Of a DNA stretch of 64,000 nt, positions 26,255-37,921 are shown in pieces. Position 1 is the first letter of the stretch. Every line of letters begins with the position of its first letter. The notes under the pieces were generated by a model. That model did no database searches. It was given only the letters and a program-made list of their open reading frames with translations, and was not told where the DNA came from. A program made the position numbers and the translations under genes. Origin of the DNA: Atopsyche davidsoni (Eukaryota; Arthropoda; Insecta; Trichoptera; Hydrobiosidae); the NCBI GenBank assembly GCA_022113835.1, contig JAILWY010000023.1:7192001-7256000 (forward strand), written 5' to 3'.

Positions 26255-26345
26255 GGAATTAGTGATTATTAAATAATAATTGCAGCGGCATGAGAGCAGC
26301 GCGGCCCCGGCTTGCCGCGCCGGGAGTCGTGACACCGAAAACAAT
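26255..26345. promoter_or_regulatory. GC-rich block 21
   Basis: GAATTAGTGATTATTAAATA adjoining GCAGCGGC and CGCGGCCCCGGC; ATTA cores abut a CpG-rich tract. Confidence 0.25.
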
Positions 26346-26999
26346 GTTGCTTCCAACCATTTTTTTTACTATTGGGATTTGACCATCGGGTTCATATAGA
26401 ATTTGCTTATTATAAGCAAATATGATGTAATTTATTATATAAATAAAGTATGTGAAAAGAAAGATCGTTAAGAGGAATGTCACCATCCATCAGGTAGCGA
26501 TTAGAGCTTTATGTGAGCTGATAACTATGTGAAATGAGACAGGTTTAGAGGGTACTATACATTTACCAATCTATCAATTAAACAAAATGACATGCTCAGG
26601 AACAATAAAAAAGATGGGAAACAACTGAAAAAATATATAATAAAATTTATTCCAAACAGGTACGAAACGAATTCAGTATCACGGATTATATAGCCATGTT
26701 GTAGACTTCGGGAATTGATCCCGCGTGTTGTAAAAATAATGATATTCTACCAATATGTCGTATACGTATGAAATTACGTTTAGATTATATAGGATTAATA
26801 ACGAATATTAATGGAAAACGATACCACCTACAATTCCGAATCATACTCATGCATGTGCGAGTACATACATCCGACGCTGTTTCAATGGCAACGGAAATAT
26901 AATTTTCATACTCATGTAATAAAATCTCTTAAAATTAATAATTTATATTAGTACGTTGATAAGTACTGTCGAAGCCTTGAGTACCGGCTGCTTTGCTGA

Positions 27000-27245
27000 A
27001 CAATTTCAAGCAGCGCAAATCAGTAAAGTGCACTAATTCAGATAATGTTATTTCACTATAAAACCGCAGCATTACTGAGGTATGCAAATCAGGCGTCCGG
27101 GGAGCAATAATCACATCGCAGGCGGGATCTGAGCGAATCACTTAAGGCCGCTTCTCACCGGAGTCATTCCCACCCTCACTCCTCACTCCTGGCTCCTCAC
27201 TCTTCACCCCAGCTAGATGCTGAGGATGCTCCGGACGTGGAGCTG
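27000..27245. promoter_or_regulatory. GC-rich block 22 with CTCACTCC repeats
   Basis: Holds CCGGGGAGCAATAATCACATC and, at 27172-27210, a degenerate repeat of CTCACTCC/CTCCTCACTC units (possible GAGTGAG-type sites on the other strand). Confidence 0.25.
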
Positions 27246-28819
27246 CTTCACTCAACGAACGTATCTAATCTTTAATAATCATCGAGTTGCTCAACGGCAT
27301 TATAAAAATGGTTACCGTATATTTTATCTGATAGTATTTATTTTATTATATATTGCGAGTATTGGAATATTCCCGACGCAAAACCACATAATAAAAAAAT
27401 AGCCCAAACACCTAAGAATTCACAGTCGTCGATTAACTGGACTGGCGACCTGACGGGAAAACGAATTGGCACTCAGAAAAATATTTATAAAAAAATCCAT
27501 ATGCTTTAATTATATCACCAAATACGACAATTTTATATACATTAAAAATATATCAACATATAATAGGCTAAATAAACGTCACGGAATTTTAAATATTCGA
27601 GAAATCAAAAACTCTCAGAATTTTCTATCCAATAACTGTATTCTTGTAGCGATTGTATAAATCATAAATAAAATATAATGGGATTGTTATCAACTTAATT
27701 TGCAATCATTAGCGCTCCTCTTTCTTACTGCTTTATATTATATAAGTTGTTCCTTTGCGGGTGTTAAATGAATGGTATAAATACTAGTTAAATAAATTTA
27801 GAATACAATACGTGTAAATATAGAATTACAATGAGGACGGTTCAAGAAAGTTCAAGGAAAGTAAAATCAACTCAGGCCTAGACAATCACTACTTTACAGC
27901 GTATTTAAATGCTACAGCTCGACATGAGTGGCACTCAATGGAATATATCGATATAAGAAAAATATTTTATCAACAGGTCTCGTGCTCGGTCAGCTGGTAC
28001 GGCACCATGAGTAAACAGTCATATGCTCTGCAATCACTATCCTCACTGTGAGGAAAAGTGGACCCGCCGTGCTCCAGCGGCGTAGACTGATGAAGATTAT
28101 AGCTTTCAAATCTGAGGATCTAAAATAGTACATATAAAATAACATGACATGACGTACATATATGAGAAATCTATATCTAAAGTGTTTCATATTTTTTTGT
28201 TGTAAATTTCAACAAAACATCAAAAATAAGTTTATAAATTATATTCGTAAAATAACCGTGAAATGAGGCTTTGTTGTTGCATGCTTAATTTGCATGCACA
28301 AAACTCAAATAACGTCTCAAGCGTAAAAACATCGCAAGTGTTTTGTACTTGTTACTATATAGAACGGTATATGTTGCAGTACATTATGCAGTACAATTCC
28401 AGTTGTATGCGTTAGGAGAGATTAAATCAAATGATTTTGAATACTAAGCTTTGCTTTAGAACTGAAAAATAGCTCAATAATACTACAATGACAAAAATAT
28501 TAAACCAACACTGGCAGGCCCGAAAACAGACACCAACAGAAACATTAGTTACATGTCTGGCTTCAGTAGTAAAATTTTATTCCAGTTACTCATAAACAGT
28601 AAAAAAAAAAAAACCAATGAGTATCGATAATCAATAAAAAAAATCTATCAAGAACAATTTATTATTTCCTTTATCAATTGCATAAACTCTATTTATTAAA
28701 GCTTAATATATATTAGTACGCAAGCAAACCGTGGAAATTCCGTTTTATCCTCTCTGAACAATTTATCATTCCTTGTTTTTTTTTGGGTATACTTTTTTGT
28801 TGTACTCGAACGGTTCCAC

Positions 28820-29080
28820 ATAACGCGCTCGCCAGCCTTCCCCGCCCGGGCGACTGCGCCCCGCCGCGCTCCGCCGCGCCCCGCCTCGCCCCGCCTCGCC
28901 CCGCCTCGCCCCGCCTCGCCCCGCCTCGCCCCCGCCCCGCCCCCGCCCCACCCCCGCCCCGCCTCGCCCCGCCGCGACTTGCCGGCAAAAAACAACGCGC
29001 GTCTTATCCCGGCTGTGGCAGGACGAATCGCACTTCCCCTCATGGCTAAATCTTGTGGGAGAGCAGCCCCGGCTCGCCGG
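28820..29080. repeat. GC-rich minisatellite with G-quadruplex potential
   Basis: Five exact copies of the decamer CCGCCTCGCC occupy 28881-28930, followed by C4-5G tracts to about 28978. The minus strand therefore carries runs such as GGGGCGGGGGTGGGGCGGGG, a good G-quadruplex pattern and repeated GC-box sites. Long Ala/Gly/Arg-rich open frames on both strands are products of the repeat. Confidence 0.75.
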
Positions 29081-29504
29081 GCAGATTGCGTAAAAAATAC
29101 TGTACATTTAAAAACCTGTATCAATACATACAGATTCACTGAAGGGACAACGTGTACATAATACAAATACTTCTCAAATGTTTAATTACGCATACACGTA
29201 AAATAATATTGAAGTCAATATTTTTTTACCAAATAGAATAGATTAATGCATAAAATTTACACGACAAAGAAATAATCATAATAACACATATTTTATGTCA
29301 CGTTTAAAGGTTTTTTACTATATTATTTAATCTTTGTTATTTTTACTTTAAATATTTATTTCAAATAGTAAACGAGTACAATTAAAATATATAAAAAGTC
29401 TTTAAATCTCTGCATCAAATCGGATATCAAAATATCTTCCAACGTACTGGCGTCTGAGCCACGAAAGAAAAGCAAAAAGAAATTCAGCCGCCATTCTTCT
29501 ATAA

Positions 29505-29640
29505 ACAAATGTGCAGCCGGGCCGGTCGTGGATTCTGTTTATAAGGAATTTATTCGGTCAGTAAGGCCGGATTAATTTTAAGCTTATAAATACTGGTTTC
29601 GCGATGACGAGGCGTACGCCTACCGAGATTAATCATAAAG
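29505..29640. promoter_or_regulatory. GC-rich block 23
   Basis: GTTTATAAGGAATTTATTCG and GGCCGGATTAATTTTAAGC lie between CpG-rich tracts; several TTTAT and ATTA cores. Confidence 0.3.
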
Positions 29641-29918
29641 ATTATGCCCAAAATAAAAGCCAGGGGTTTCCAGCTCTAGTGCCAAAATCGTATTCGTCAA
29701 ATAACAAGTTAAATATATTCATGACTAACGATGTAATTAGGTCTACTGTTGAGGTCAGTAATGAATCATATATTTTTTTGAGACACCAATTTCATTCATA
29801 TATTAAAATAACAAATAACATTCGCTTTAACTAGTCCCTTTGTCGTTTGGCTAAACATTTTTGTAACTATTATTTAAAAATACCCTCAGACGACAACCGG
29901 GTCACAGCACTAAATATT

Positions 29919-29942
29919 GTCGACTCTGTCGACTACGTCGAC
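29919..29942. repeat. Three GTCGAC palindromes at 9-bp period
   Basis: GTCGAC occurs at 29919, 29928 and 29937 in the 9-bp units GTCGACTCT, GTCGACTAC, GTCGACTAC. Either a tiny tandem duplication or a phased binding site. Confidence 0.7.
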
Positions 29943-30359
29943 TACTTCACATAAAGAAAATAACTTGAGGTCAACGGAATCTCTGTGTTTTAAAGATTGT
30001 CTGGGAAAACTTCATGTAGTGATATTCTACTAATACTAGATAGTGAAGTATAAATATAAAGGTTCGATCTTGAGCGAACAGGTTTACCGGCATGTACTTT
30101 TACTTTTATAGATATATACGGTAAGGCACCTCTGGCCGTAGACCGAGCACGAGACCGTAAATCATAAATGATCTTCAATACCATCCATTTCTGAAAATGT
30201 GCAAAAAAAAAACACAAGAGAGAAATCGAACACTCAATACGTCTAGGATAAAAATTACAAGCTATTAAAAATCTAAGGAACCGTAATTAAAATTAAAAAT
30301 TGCGAGTCTTCGTTTTTTGTGGGTCACGATTATAAAAATATTATAAAATTAAAACCTTT

Positions 30360-30450
30360 TTGTTCCGAGCATGATGTCACTACCTCTTAATGAACACCCG
30401 GGGATCGGCTCTGTGGGCTCTCGCAATTTATTGGGTAAATCCGATTTACA
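30360..30450. promoter_or_regulatory. GC-rich block 24
   Basis: CCTCTTAATGAACACCCGGGG and GCAATTTATTGGGTAAATCC flank a short GC-rich core. Confidence 0.25.
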
Positions 30451-31479
30451 TCTAAATACGTATAGTTGATAAAATCGAAAAAAAACTGGTTAAATATATA
30501 AATGGTCACTTAAGAGTTTTTATGTGAATCGGATATGCTACACGAGTAGAAAAGACTAAATAATAAAATAGGCTTGCCACTAGCAGTTTATTTTACATAT
30601 AAAACTGTTCTATTTTATCTGTTCATACTATTATTATATTGGTAGGAATAATTTTTAAAACATACTATTTTTATCTACATGTCTCAATTTGCACTAACTT
30701 TAATCCAAATATCTACACCTTCTTGGCAATCTGTCCAGATACTGTCGAGCGACCAAGTGCTGCGATTCTGTGGCTGATTGCATCCTGGACTACTTCTCTC
30801 CGATCTGGTCTCTCAATCAATACATATAATGTTTATAAATTTGATACGCATTTTTTATGGATTATCATGATTTTTTACATTGCTTCGAAATTGATATAAT
30901 TATAATTATTTAATTGAAGTTGTAGGTCATACTAGTTAATTAGCTTTGTTTTCAACTATTCAAATTATAAAAACGCATAAAAAATACCAAAAACTAGTAA
31001 CATTCCAAGCAATGCATTATAAATTCAGTAAATAAATCATCCGCCTGACACGGTTTAAATCTTCTGAGTTTTCGACGAAATGTTCATTTTATGATATTTT
31101 CATTGCACATTTAAATAAAAACAACCATTCCAACTGCAGCATAAATCACAAATGTGTCAAAAGGTAGGGCCTGTATTGTTCTAGAATGTGTATTGAAAAA
31201 ATTGAATAGTAATAATAAATTGTGAAGAATTATGAATATTGTCCATTGTAAGGCTATCTTTGAATTTCACAATTTCACTAAGAGAAATATTTATATTTGT
31301 ACATTAAAAATTACAGATAACAATCTTAAAAAAATAATAACTGATAACTTTTAACACCAAGAATATTTAAAACAGCATATAGTATGAGTACCCTTTTAAC
31401 TGCTCAAGTTTATTAAAATATTCGATTCAGACCTATATATAATACTCACTAGAAATATGCTTAGCACTTCGTCTATAAT

Positions 31480-31830
31480 ATAGGTTATTTCGATAGTCGA
31501 TTAAGAAAATGTCTAACAGTATCAGCCGAGGGCCAAAGTCGAACCGTTTCTTCAAATAAGGCGCACCTCGCCGCTGACCGAGGCTCCGGTGTATTAGGGA
31601 TAAGCATTCGGGATTACACGGCTCCACACATTATAGGTTTATACAGAACTCGGCGTCTCAGCGCCATTTGCATTTTAAGCGAAGTATTTGCATACGATCA
31701 GCCGACAGCGTTGTTTATTGATGCAACCGAAATAACAAAAATACCATAGTTTAGCATTGTCTGACGAACCACCGGAAAGCGATGATTAACATTATAAATA
31801 TATGTAAATGTGATTTGCATATTCGTTTTT
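31480..31830. promoter_or_regulatory. Candidate enhancer with three POU octamers
   Basis: The octamer ATTTGCAT occurs at 31666-31673, 31686-31693 and 31813-31820; the first two are exactly 20 bp apart. TTGTTTATTGATGCAA, a forkhead/homeodomain-like site, lies between the second and third, and TATGTAAATG precedes the third. The left part (31,540-31,680) is GC-richer than its surroundings. POU-domain factors bind this octamer; activity here is inferred. Confidence 0.4.
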
Positions 31831-32205
31831 TGTATGCTTGAACTACTTAAAATGCGTCAAAATGCAAGTCATGGCTATTATATATAATGTTTATTAGAGT
31901 GACAACTCAAAATTTCACAGCAAATAAGTCCATATTTAACAAATTTACGCGAAATGTCTCCGAAAATAAAAGTCACATCTGCCAGATAATTAGATAACCC
32001 AAAATGCACGTTTTAGCAATAAATTATATTTATTTTTTTAGTACGCAATACACCTATCGTTATTCGGGGTTTGCCGCCCGATGGCGTCACCGCGTGGCCT
32101 ATTGCGAATAAACCGGCATCGCTGTTAAACTGATGTTGGCAAAACATACATCTGCCGACAGAGTATTGGATGACAACTCAGGGCGTGATCTACTCTACCG
32201 CTTAG

Positions 32206-32365
32206 TATTCGATGTTTGGGTGTCATGTCAAGTTTATCGCTTTTTCAGTGTTCCAATGTTTGGATCCATGCACTGAGGCCACCACCATTCGCTTAAGATG
32301 GCCCCAGTGCGGGTAAAGAAACATTAAAAAACCAAAAATCCAACATGACACCGAAACACCGAATA
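32206..32365. mobile_element. 160-bp foldback element (MITE)
   Basis: Ends are inverted copies: TATTCGATGTTTGGGTGTCATGT at the left and its complement with two changes at the right. A second inverted pair in the centre (GCACTGAGGCCA against TGGCCCCAGTGC, around 32270-32320) makes most of the element fold on itself. No coding capacity. The superfamily cannot be assigned from this copy because no clear target duplication is visible. Confidence 0.65.
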
Positions 32366-32399
32366 TTTATTATATTTTAGCACATCTTGGTACGGCCAG

Positions 32400-32770
32400 T
32401 TTCCCCGCGAGCACGGCCACTATCTAACAAATCTAATAACACTGCACCAGCTATGATCAGCTTCCACTTTAAATGGGTTGCCTTAATTTAAGCAGCACAG
32501 TTAGTGCCTCACGACCAATTGCATCCAATCTAACCGACGAGCAGGCCGGGCCCCACGGAGGCCACCTCTTCCGTATGAAGTTCATTAGGAGATGGACGCC
32601 GTCATCGCGTGATTGCGGCGGTTATGCCGGGATTACCTGCCTCGCATAACGAGACGAAGGGAGAATAATGCGAGGGAACCGCCGGCGACTCGCGAATTCA
32701 ATTATTGCCCGTCGAGTGGGCCTGTCTAGTTTGCGGAGGGTCTTACGGCGAACTTGATTTGACATCTTGT
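32400..32770. promoter_or_regulatory. GC-rich block 25, longest of the series
   Basis: A long GC-rich block with scattered ATTA cores (GTTCATTAGG, GTGATTGCGG, TTCAATTATTGCCC) and CAATTGCATCCAATC. No frame is convincingly coding. Confidence 0.3.
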
Positions 32771-33551
32771 TAACGAAAATTAAAAACTAAATATATTCTC
32801 ACTTATAATTAACGAATGCTTTTATTGTGACTTGATTATTTTCCACATTTCCAAATGCATCCATTTGAATTTTAACCGGATTGTACAGTCATTCGCTTAA
32901 GCAACGATTGAATGACGTCAAAGACCGCTGTTAATGCTTTTATTTTATAGCCTTAACACCTAAAGAACTGTTAAATCTTAAAATAACGAGCGGGTTATAA
33001 TGAGACTGGCGTTTTGCTTGGATCTGTTTTAGCGATCGACCCTGCGTGAGTCGATAAGACCCAGAATAGTGCGACAACTTTCTCTGTCGCTTTTTGACCT
33101 TCAGTATATATTTATAATCAAACATCTGATTGTGCGCACAAATTTAGTTTACATTATATATATATATATAAAATATGCTAAAACATAATAGCGATGTATT
33201 TTGAAAGATCTACACGAAAAAGAATCTACACGTCTTTATTTACTAAAATATATACGGTTTTTGAGCATACAGTTGAAAATCAATTGACTATCCATAATAA
33301 AAACACGAATCTGAAACATTCGTTATTCTTGACCGACTTGACTTTTCTTACCGGAAATTTTTTTTATCGTCTATTTAATATATGTCATCAAGGTAAAGCA
33401 AAGGACAAAAAAAAATATTTTCATAATTTATTATCATTGTATTTAAATACCAAGTTATCACTTAAAGTGTATACAGACTTGATAAATCAAAAATTAAATG
33501 ATAAGTTTTATACTAGCTTCTTAAAAGCCTATCGTAACCGCAGGCGTTTTT

Positions 33552-34345
33552 ATGAGTACGCCAAAGTGCACAAGCGATCCAAGCGCATCAGTGGACTGCA
33601 CCGAGATCCTCGAGAGCAATCTACTCCGTAAGCTGTTTGCACGCGAAGTGTTTTATTTTCAACACCAATACTGCGCAATCACAGATAAACGTAAGTTATT
33701 GAGGCATTTCAAATATCATACAAATTCTGTCATCAAGTGAGCTGAGGTAAAAAAAGTTCTCGGCAGCCGGACATGTGGTCTAGTCACTCTAGGAACACCA
33801 ATATAATGTAAAACGATAGAAAGTATCACATTGCAGGATCACACAAGAAAAAGACCATATTTTGATATTGTGTCAATATCAAAATATCTATTAGAAATAT
33901 CTAATAATAATACATATTCAATACGACGATCCAGTGTTGATCAGACGCTATTTCACACCGATCTCGTTGATTTCCCCTCAGAATAATTCCCCTTCCGCAT
34001 ATTCGAAGAGGGATCCTCTGGTCCTTCTTGCTTTCAGATACATCTTTAAATGTTATAAGTTCCCTGTTTAATTTCACGCGTACAAACCAGCAACGCTCTC
34101 TCGTTTACTCTTCGAGAGGATCCAGTGAGGACGTGATAGAAATGTGGCGAACATTAATGAGAAGTTCACCTTGGGAGGGTCCAACTACTCAGAGGATTCC
34201 ACATAACCATCAACCACCACATTCAACACTCAGAAATTTCACAAACATTATAATATTTCAACTTTTGTCTCGTTTTTACAAATATTATAGAATCTATTTA
34301 TATTGTCAAATTAAATTGAAAATGACTTTAACGTTATCAATATAA
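33552..34345 (+). CDS. Candidate two-exon small gene (uncertain)
   Basis: Exon 1 would run from ATG 33552 to 33627, where CC|GTAAGC forms a good donor. Exon 2 would start at 34038 after the strong pyrimidine tract CCTTCTTGCTTTCAG and run to TAA at 34345, with AATAAA at 34378-34383. The phases fit: 76 nt plus 308 nt give 127 residues. The product begins MSTPKCTSDPSASVDCTEIL and later has EDVIEMWRTLMRSSPWEG; its last 40 residues are AT-rich and unconvincing. No known family is recognised. Base composition of exon 1 and the first half of exon 2 is more balanced than the surroundings. A longer AT-rich open frame (33194-33631, 145 codons) overlaps exon 1 in another frame. Confidence 0.3.
33857..33887. 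repeat. Perfect 14-bp hairpin
   Basis: ATATTTTGATATTG at 33857-33870 and its exact complement at 33874-33887, with a TGT loop. Lies inside the putative intron of the candidate gene at 33552-34345. Confidence 0.85.
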
Positions 34346-34383
34346 AATATTTTGTAAATTATAATGTGCGATTAACTAATAAA

Positions 34384-36909
34384 TCAACATATGAATAATT
34401 TATTAAGTCGCGTTTTTAGCAACCGCTTAAATAAACGGTTGTATCCACATTACAGAAATACACCAAGTCATAATTTAAAAAATCCCCAGCATTTTTTCAT
34501 CGCTAATACGAAAGGAAGTAATTATCTTAATTTATTCCCATTAATAATTAAATATTTAGATTTTAGAAAATACTGCTTTAGTCATTATTCATTCGAACGC
34601 CTTACATAATATTAGTAACGTAATTTATTACAATTATGTTTTTGATTAAGGAAACTTTTACAAAAAATTTATATATACATAATTAAATAAATGAAATAAC
34701 AATAAAAAAGACAAATTTATATTAAAAACATATATTTTTCGGGAAAATTTGATTATACTCAGCTTTAGTGTTTATTAATATAAATAAATAATTCAATCGA
34801 CATATGATATCAATTAATAAGATATCATATGTCGACATAAGATATCATAGTTACTAAGCAGAAGACTGTGCTTCGTTCAAGAAAGAGTTGAACGTTTCGT
34901 TAGTCGTTCAATGCTTCAGCTCCTGTACTAGAGCCTATTTCAAGAAAAATAAGTACCGAAGTTTAAGTTTGAATACCTGAAAAGTCATTTAATGAAAATC
35001 AGCCTTTGGCATCATTAAAACAGGGTTTACTTTAGACCTGGTTAAGTAAATACACCTGCATAAGATGTCTAATGCTGAGTTATTGACACAACCGGGTATA
35101 GGTCAATTATATTTTTGATGCTTATACTACATAACTTAAAGCAATTATTAAATGACACAGTTACGGCAAAATGAAACATTACTAAATTAAAATGTATCGT
35201 ATTATTTGAGTACGTTTACTAGAGTGAACTTATTAATTTGAACTATTCTAATTTTCCTGTTATTTATCCGTAAACCACTTCAGTCAACAAAAACCGATTG
35301 ATTTCATATGCAACGGTTCAGGTAAAACTTTGAAAAACCCGACAATGAAATCCGGTGGTAGTAAAATAAATTGATAATTATTTTTTAAACAATGTAGCAG
35401 TCACCACTAGTAACCATCACATTATTATGAATGACCAGTAAATAATAATAAGGATAATAAACTACATAGTTATAACTGCAATGGGGAAGTTCAAGAACAA
35501 TTTATCTATTTTCAGTCGGAAAGCCGGGCAGACAATTGTCTCGGCGTGTTCTGAATTAACCATAACTACTCCGACAGTACAAGACGCCAACACGAACGTA
35601 GAATAGCAAGTTATTAACATGAATACTTTATAAATGCAGTAGGAGTGTACCTTGTCTAAGTATACTTAATTGGCAGAAGGTAGTGCTCTGGTTGAAAATT
35701 AGGACCATCATCCAATGATGAGATTACCGTGGCGCGTAGTAATCTTTTAGGCTAGGCGTGATTAGTCTACAGCAAACTGATTAGTAAAGATAACCAGGCT
35801 ATAAAATAAATAAGTAACACACGTTGATAAATTAAAAAAAAAAAAAAAAACAAACAACAAGTGGATAATATTGCAATGATTTGGTTTAGTCACACTTAAT
35901 CTTTGCAATACGAGATAACGCGAGCTTATTCTAGCAATGCAACAAGCTGTAAAAGCCGTCCTGAGGTGGCAAGAAGTGACAATGGAAAACAATAAAGTAT
36001 TTGCCGCAAGTAAATACAGAGAATGATTAAATAATTCAAAATAAAACAGTGCCATGGTTAACATAAATTAAATGTATTATATAACGCGCATTATGTTTTA
36101 GCCAGTGACAAAATGTGCAAAACTGTAAAAATAATGTGGGGTCAAGGACCCCTGTTTTTTTTTTTGGTATCCAAGATTCGTAGAGAACGACCCACTATAG
36201 TTTTGCCAAGTGCATTCGATTTCTTTCATTTTTTTCTATTCTGTGTTTAATAAGCTTAATCCACGTATGTGTTTGTGATTTTTTCAGTTAAACTAAATAA
36301 ATTATAAATGAATATAGGTAGTTAAAAATAAATAAATAATTGTTAAAATAATGCCGTGGAATTATTTATTATTTAGCTTTACCACGGTTCAATATTTCTA
36401 GTTTATAAAAGTAAGCTTGGTCATTTTTTGTATGAAATCACCACTAAAATCTTATATAAACAAATAAATACAAAATAAATCAAAATACAACAATTCATAC
36501 TAGATCAAAAAAATAATAGGACATAAAAGAAACTCAAAGGAAACTATAAACCAAGCTACAAGTATCCTTGACTTTTGTGTAATTTAAGTTTTTTCAAGAA
36601 TAATGATTTACAGCACAATTATACCGAAGTTTATTTTCAATAATATATAAATTATACCTATTCATTATAGAGAAGGTAGCCGTAAAAATAATATTCTACT
36701 AAAATTACATAAGATATATGTAAATTATTAATATATCTACTTCTGTTTAAGATTGCTACAATATGCTACAGGAACACAGTTCAACCCAAAATGAAATATG
36801 TTATAAAATAGTTCTACATTCATACATGTTATGATCAAAGTTAAATAAATCTTGAAATTTATTTGAAATGTGACAGTGTGAGTAATTTTTCCGAGATCTA
36901 GTGAGAATA
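34384..36909. other. No recognisable gene
   Basis: AT-rich sequence with a 72-codon open frame at 34391-34609 without protein features and an A-run near 35834-35850. Apart from the hairpin at 34797 I see nothing. Confidence 0.5.
34797..34835. repeat. Perfect 15-bp hairpin
   Basis: TCGACATATGATATC at 34797-34811 and its exact complement at 34821-34835, loop AATTAATAA; a third partial copy, GACATAAGATATCATAG, follows directly. Confidence 0.85.
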
Positions 36910-37921
36910 TCTAATATATATAATAGCCATTGTGTGTATGTGTGTATGTGTGTATGTTTCGATTTTTGGTTTTCTATAGAATATCTTAAAAGATACAACG
37001 CTGATTTTTTGCACATAAGTTAAGTAAATTTTTCCGCAGCTATGTGCCGAATTTCAAGACGATAGGATAATATTTTCATTCATAAACTTTAAAATATGCT
37101 TTAGCGAGTTTCAATATGTACAAATTATATGCTTCTGTTCTCAACCGTGAGAATTTCAAATTTAGAACTTTTACAAAAAAAACAAATTTTGGATGCTTCT
37201 AAGGAATTTCCAGCTTATGTCAGGTTGACACAAACGCCATCTCTATTTTTTTATCGAAATTGCATTAGAAATTATTAATCACATCATTAATAATTCAAAA
37301 TAACACCTTCTACGCACAGAAAACGTAATTAAAAAAGAATTGCACTATTGAACTTGATAAAGACTGCATCAAATAAAGAACAGTGCAGTGAAAAGTGATG
37401 CGTTGTTTGTGACACGAAATGTGACATAAATGTCAAGCAATGAGTTGGAAGGAAAACGTGAGCAGCGTCTTCTTAAAATTCGAGTACGCGCATCGACCTC
37501 AAGACAAAAAGAAACTGATGCACAGCGAACGCTGCGTTTGTCTTCGGATTAATTAGTGTGACCTGTCGATTCTGCAATGCTTTACATTATCAAGCAGAAA
37601 ACCCATCAGATGGAAAGTTCAACAGTTCAAGTGCACAAAGATAAAGTGAAACTACCAGCAAGGCCTATTTCCCCAGTATATTTAAAGGATATTTATAATG
37701 TAAATTTCAAGAGAAAAATAAGATCATACAATAACAGTATATCTTTTGCATCAATGGGAGCTACTCTGGGGCCACTCTGCTTCAAAGTTCAAGGCCAAGG
37801 TATATCACAGAACTTCGCACCTTCATCCAACTGATGGTACAAAATTAAAGCATTATTCATCTTATTATTGTAAGCATTGTTCATCGAATGCGCGTCATTC
37901 TGTGACGGGCTACATTTCTAG
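36910..37921 (+). mobile_element. Helitron copy 2 with decayed Rep coding start
   Basis: Starts TCTAATATATATAATAGCC after an A and ends CTAG before a T, with a hairpin, CGTCA-TTCTG-TGACG, at 37893-37907, 11 nt from the end: all Helitron boundary features. Inside, ATG 37430 opens MSSNELEGKREQRLLKIRVR with a TAA at 37550. The same frame resumes at 37577 with KVKLP and RSYNNSISFASMGA motifs of the Helitron Rep N-terminal region, then shifts frame near 37800. In-frame stops and the shift make it non-functional. The flanking ends match copy 1 at 22611-23299. Confidence 0.85.

Noticed and set aside
26690..26760. Possible tRNA-like B box (CGGGAATTGATCCCGCG)
   Set aside because: No A box, no cloverleaf could be folded, and no poly-A tail or family copy is seen; it is simply a 5-bp palindrome.
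28696..29166. 156-codon Gly/Ala/Arg-rich frame on the minus strand
   Set aside because: Generated by the GC-rich decamer repeat; flanking codons are AT-rich and the frame is matched by equally long frames in other phases.
33194..33631. 145-codon AT-rich frame starting with ATG
   Set aside because: Codons are dominated by AAA/TTT/TAT and there is no domain or splice context. The balanced 3' part belongs better to the other frame used in the candidate exon at 33552.
36801..37016. Minus-strand frame with a His/Thr repeat
   Set aside because: It crosses the Helitron 5' end and its TGTG/TATG microsatellite-like start; not a gene.
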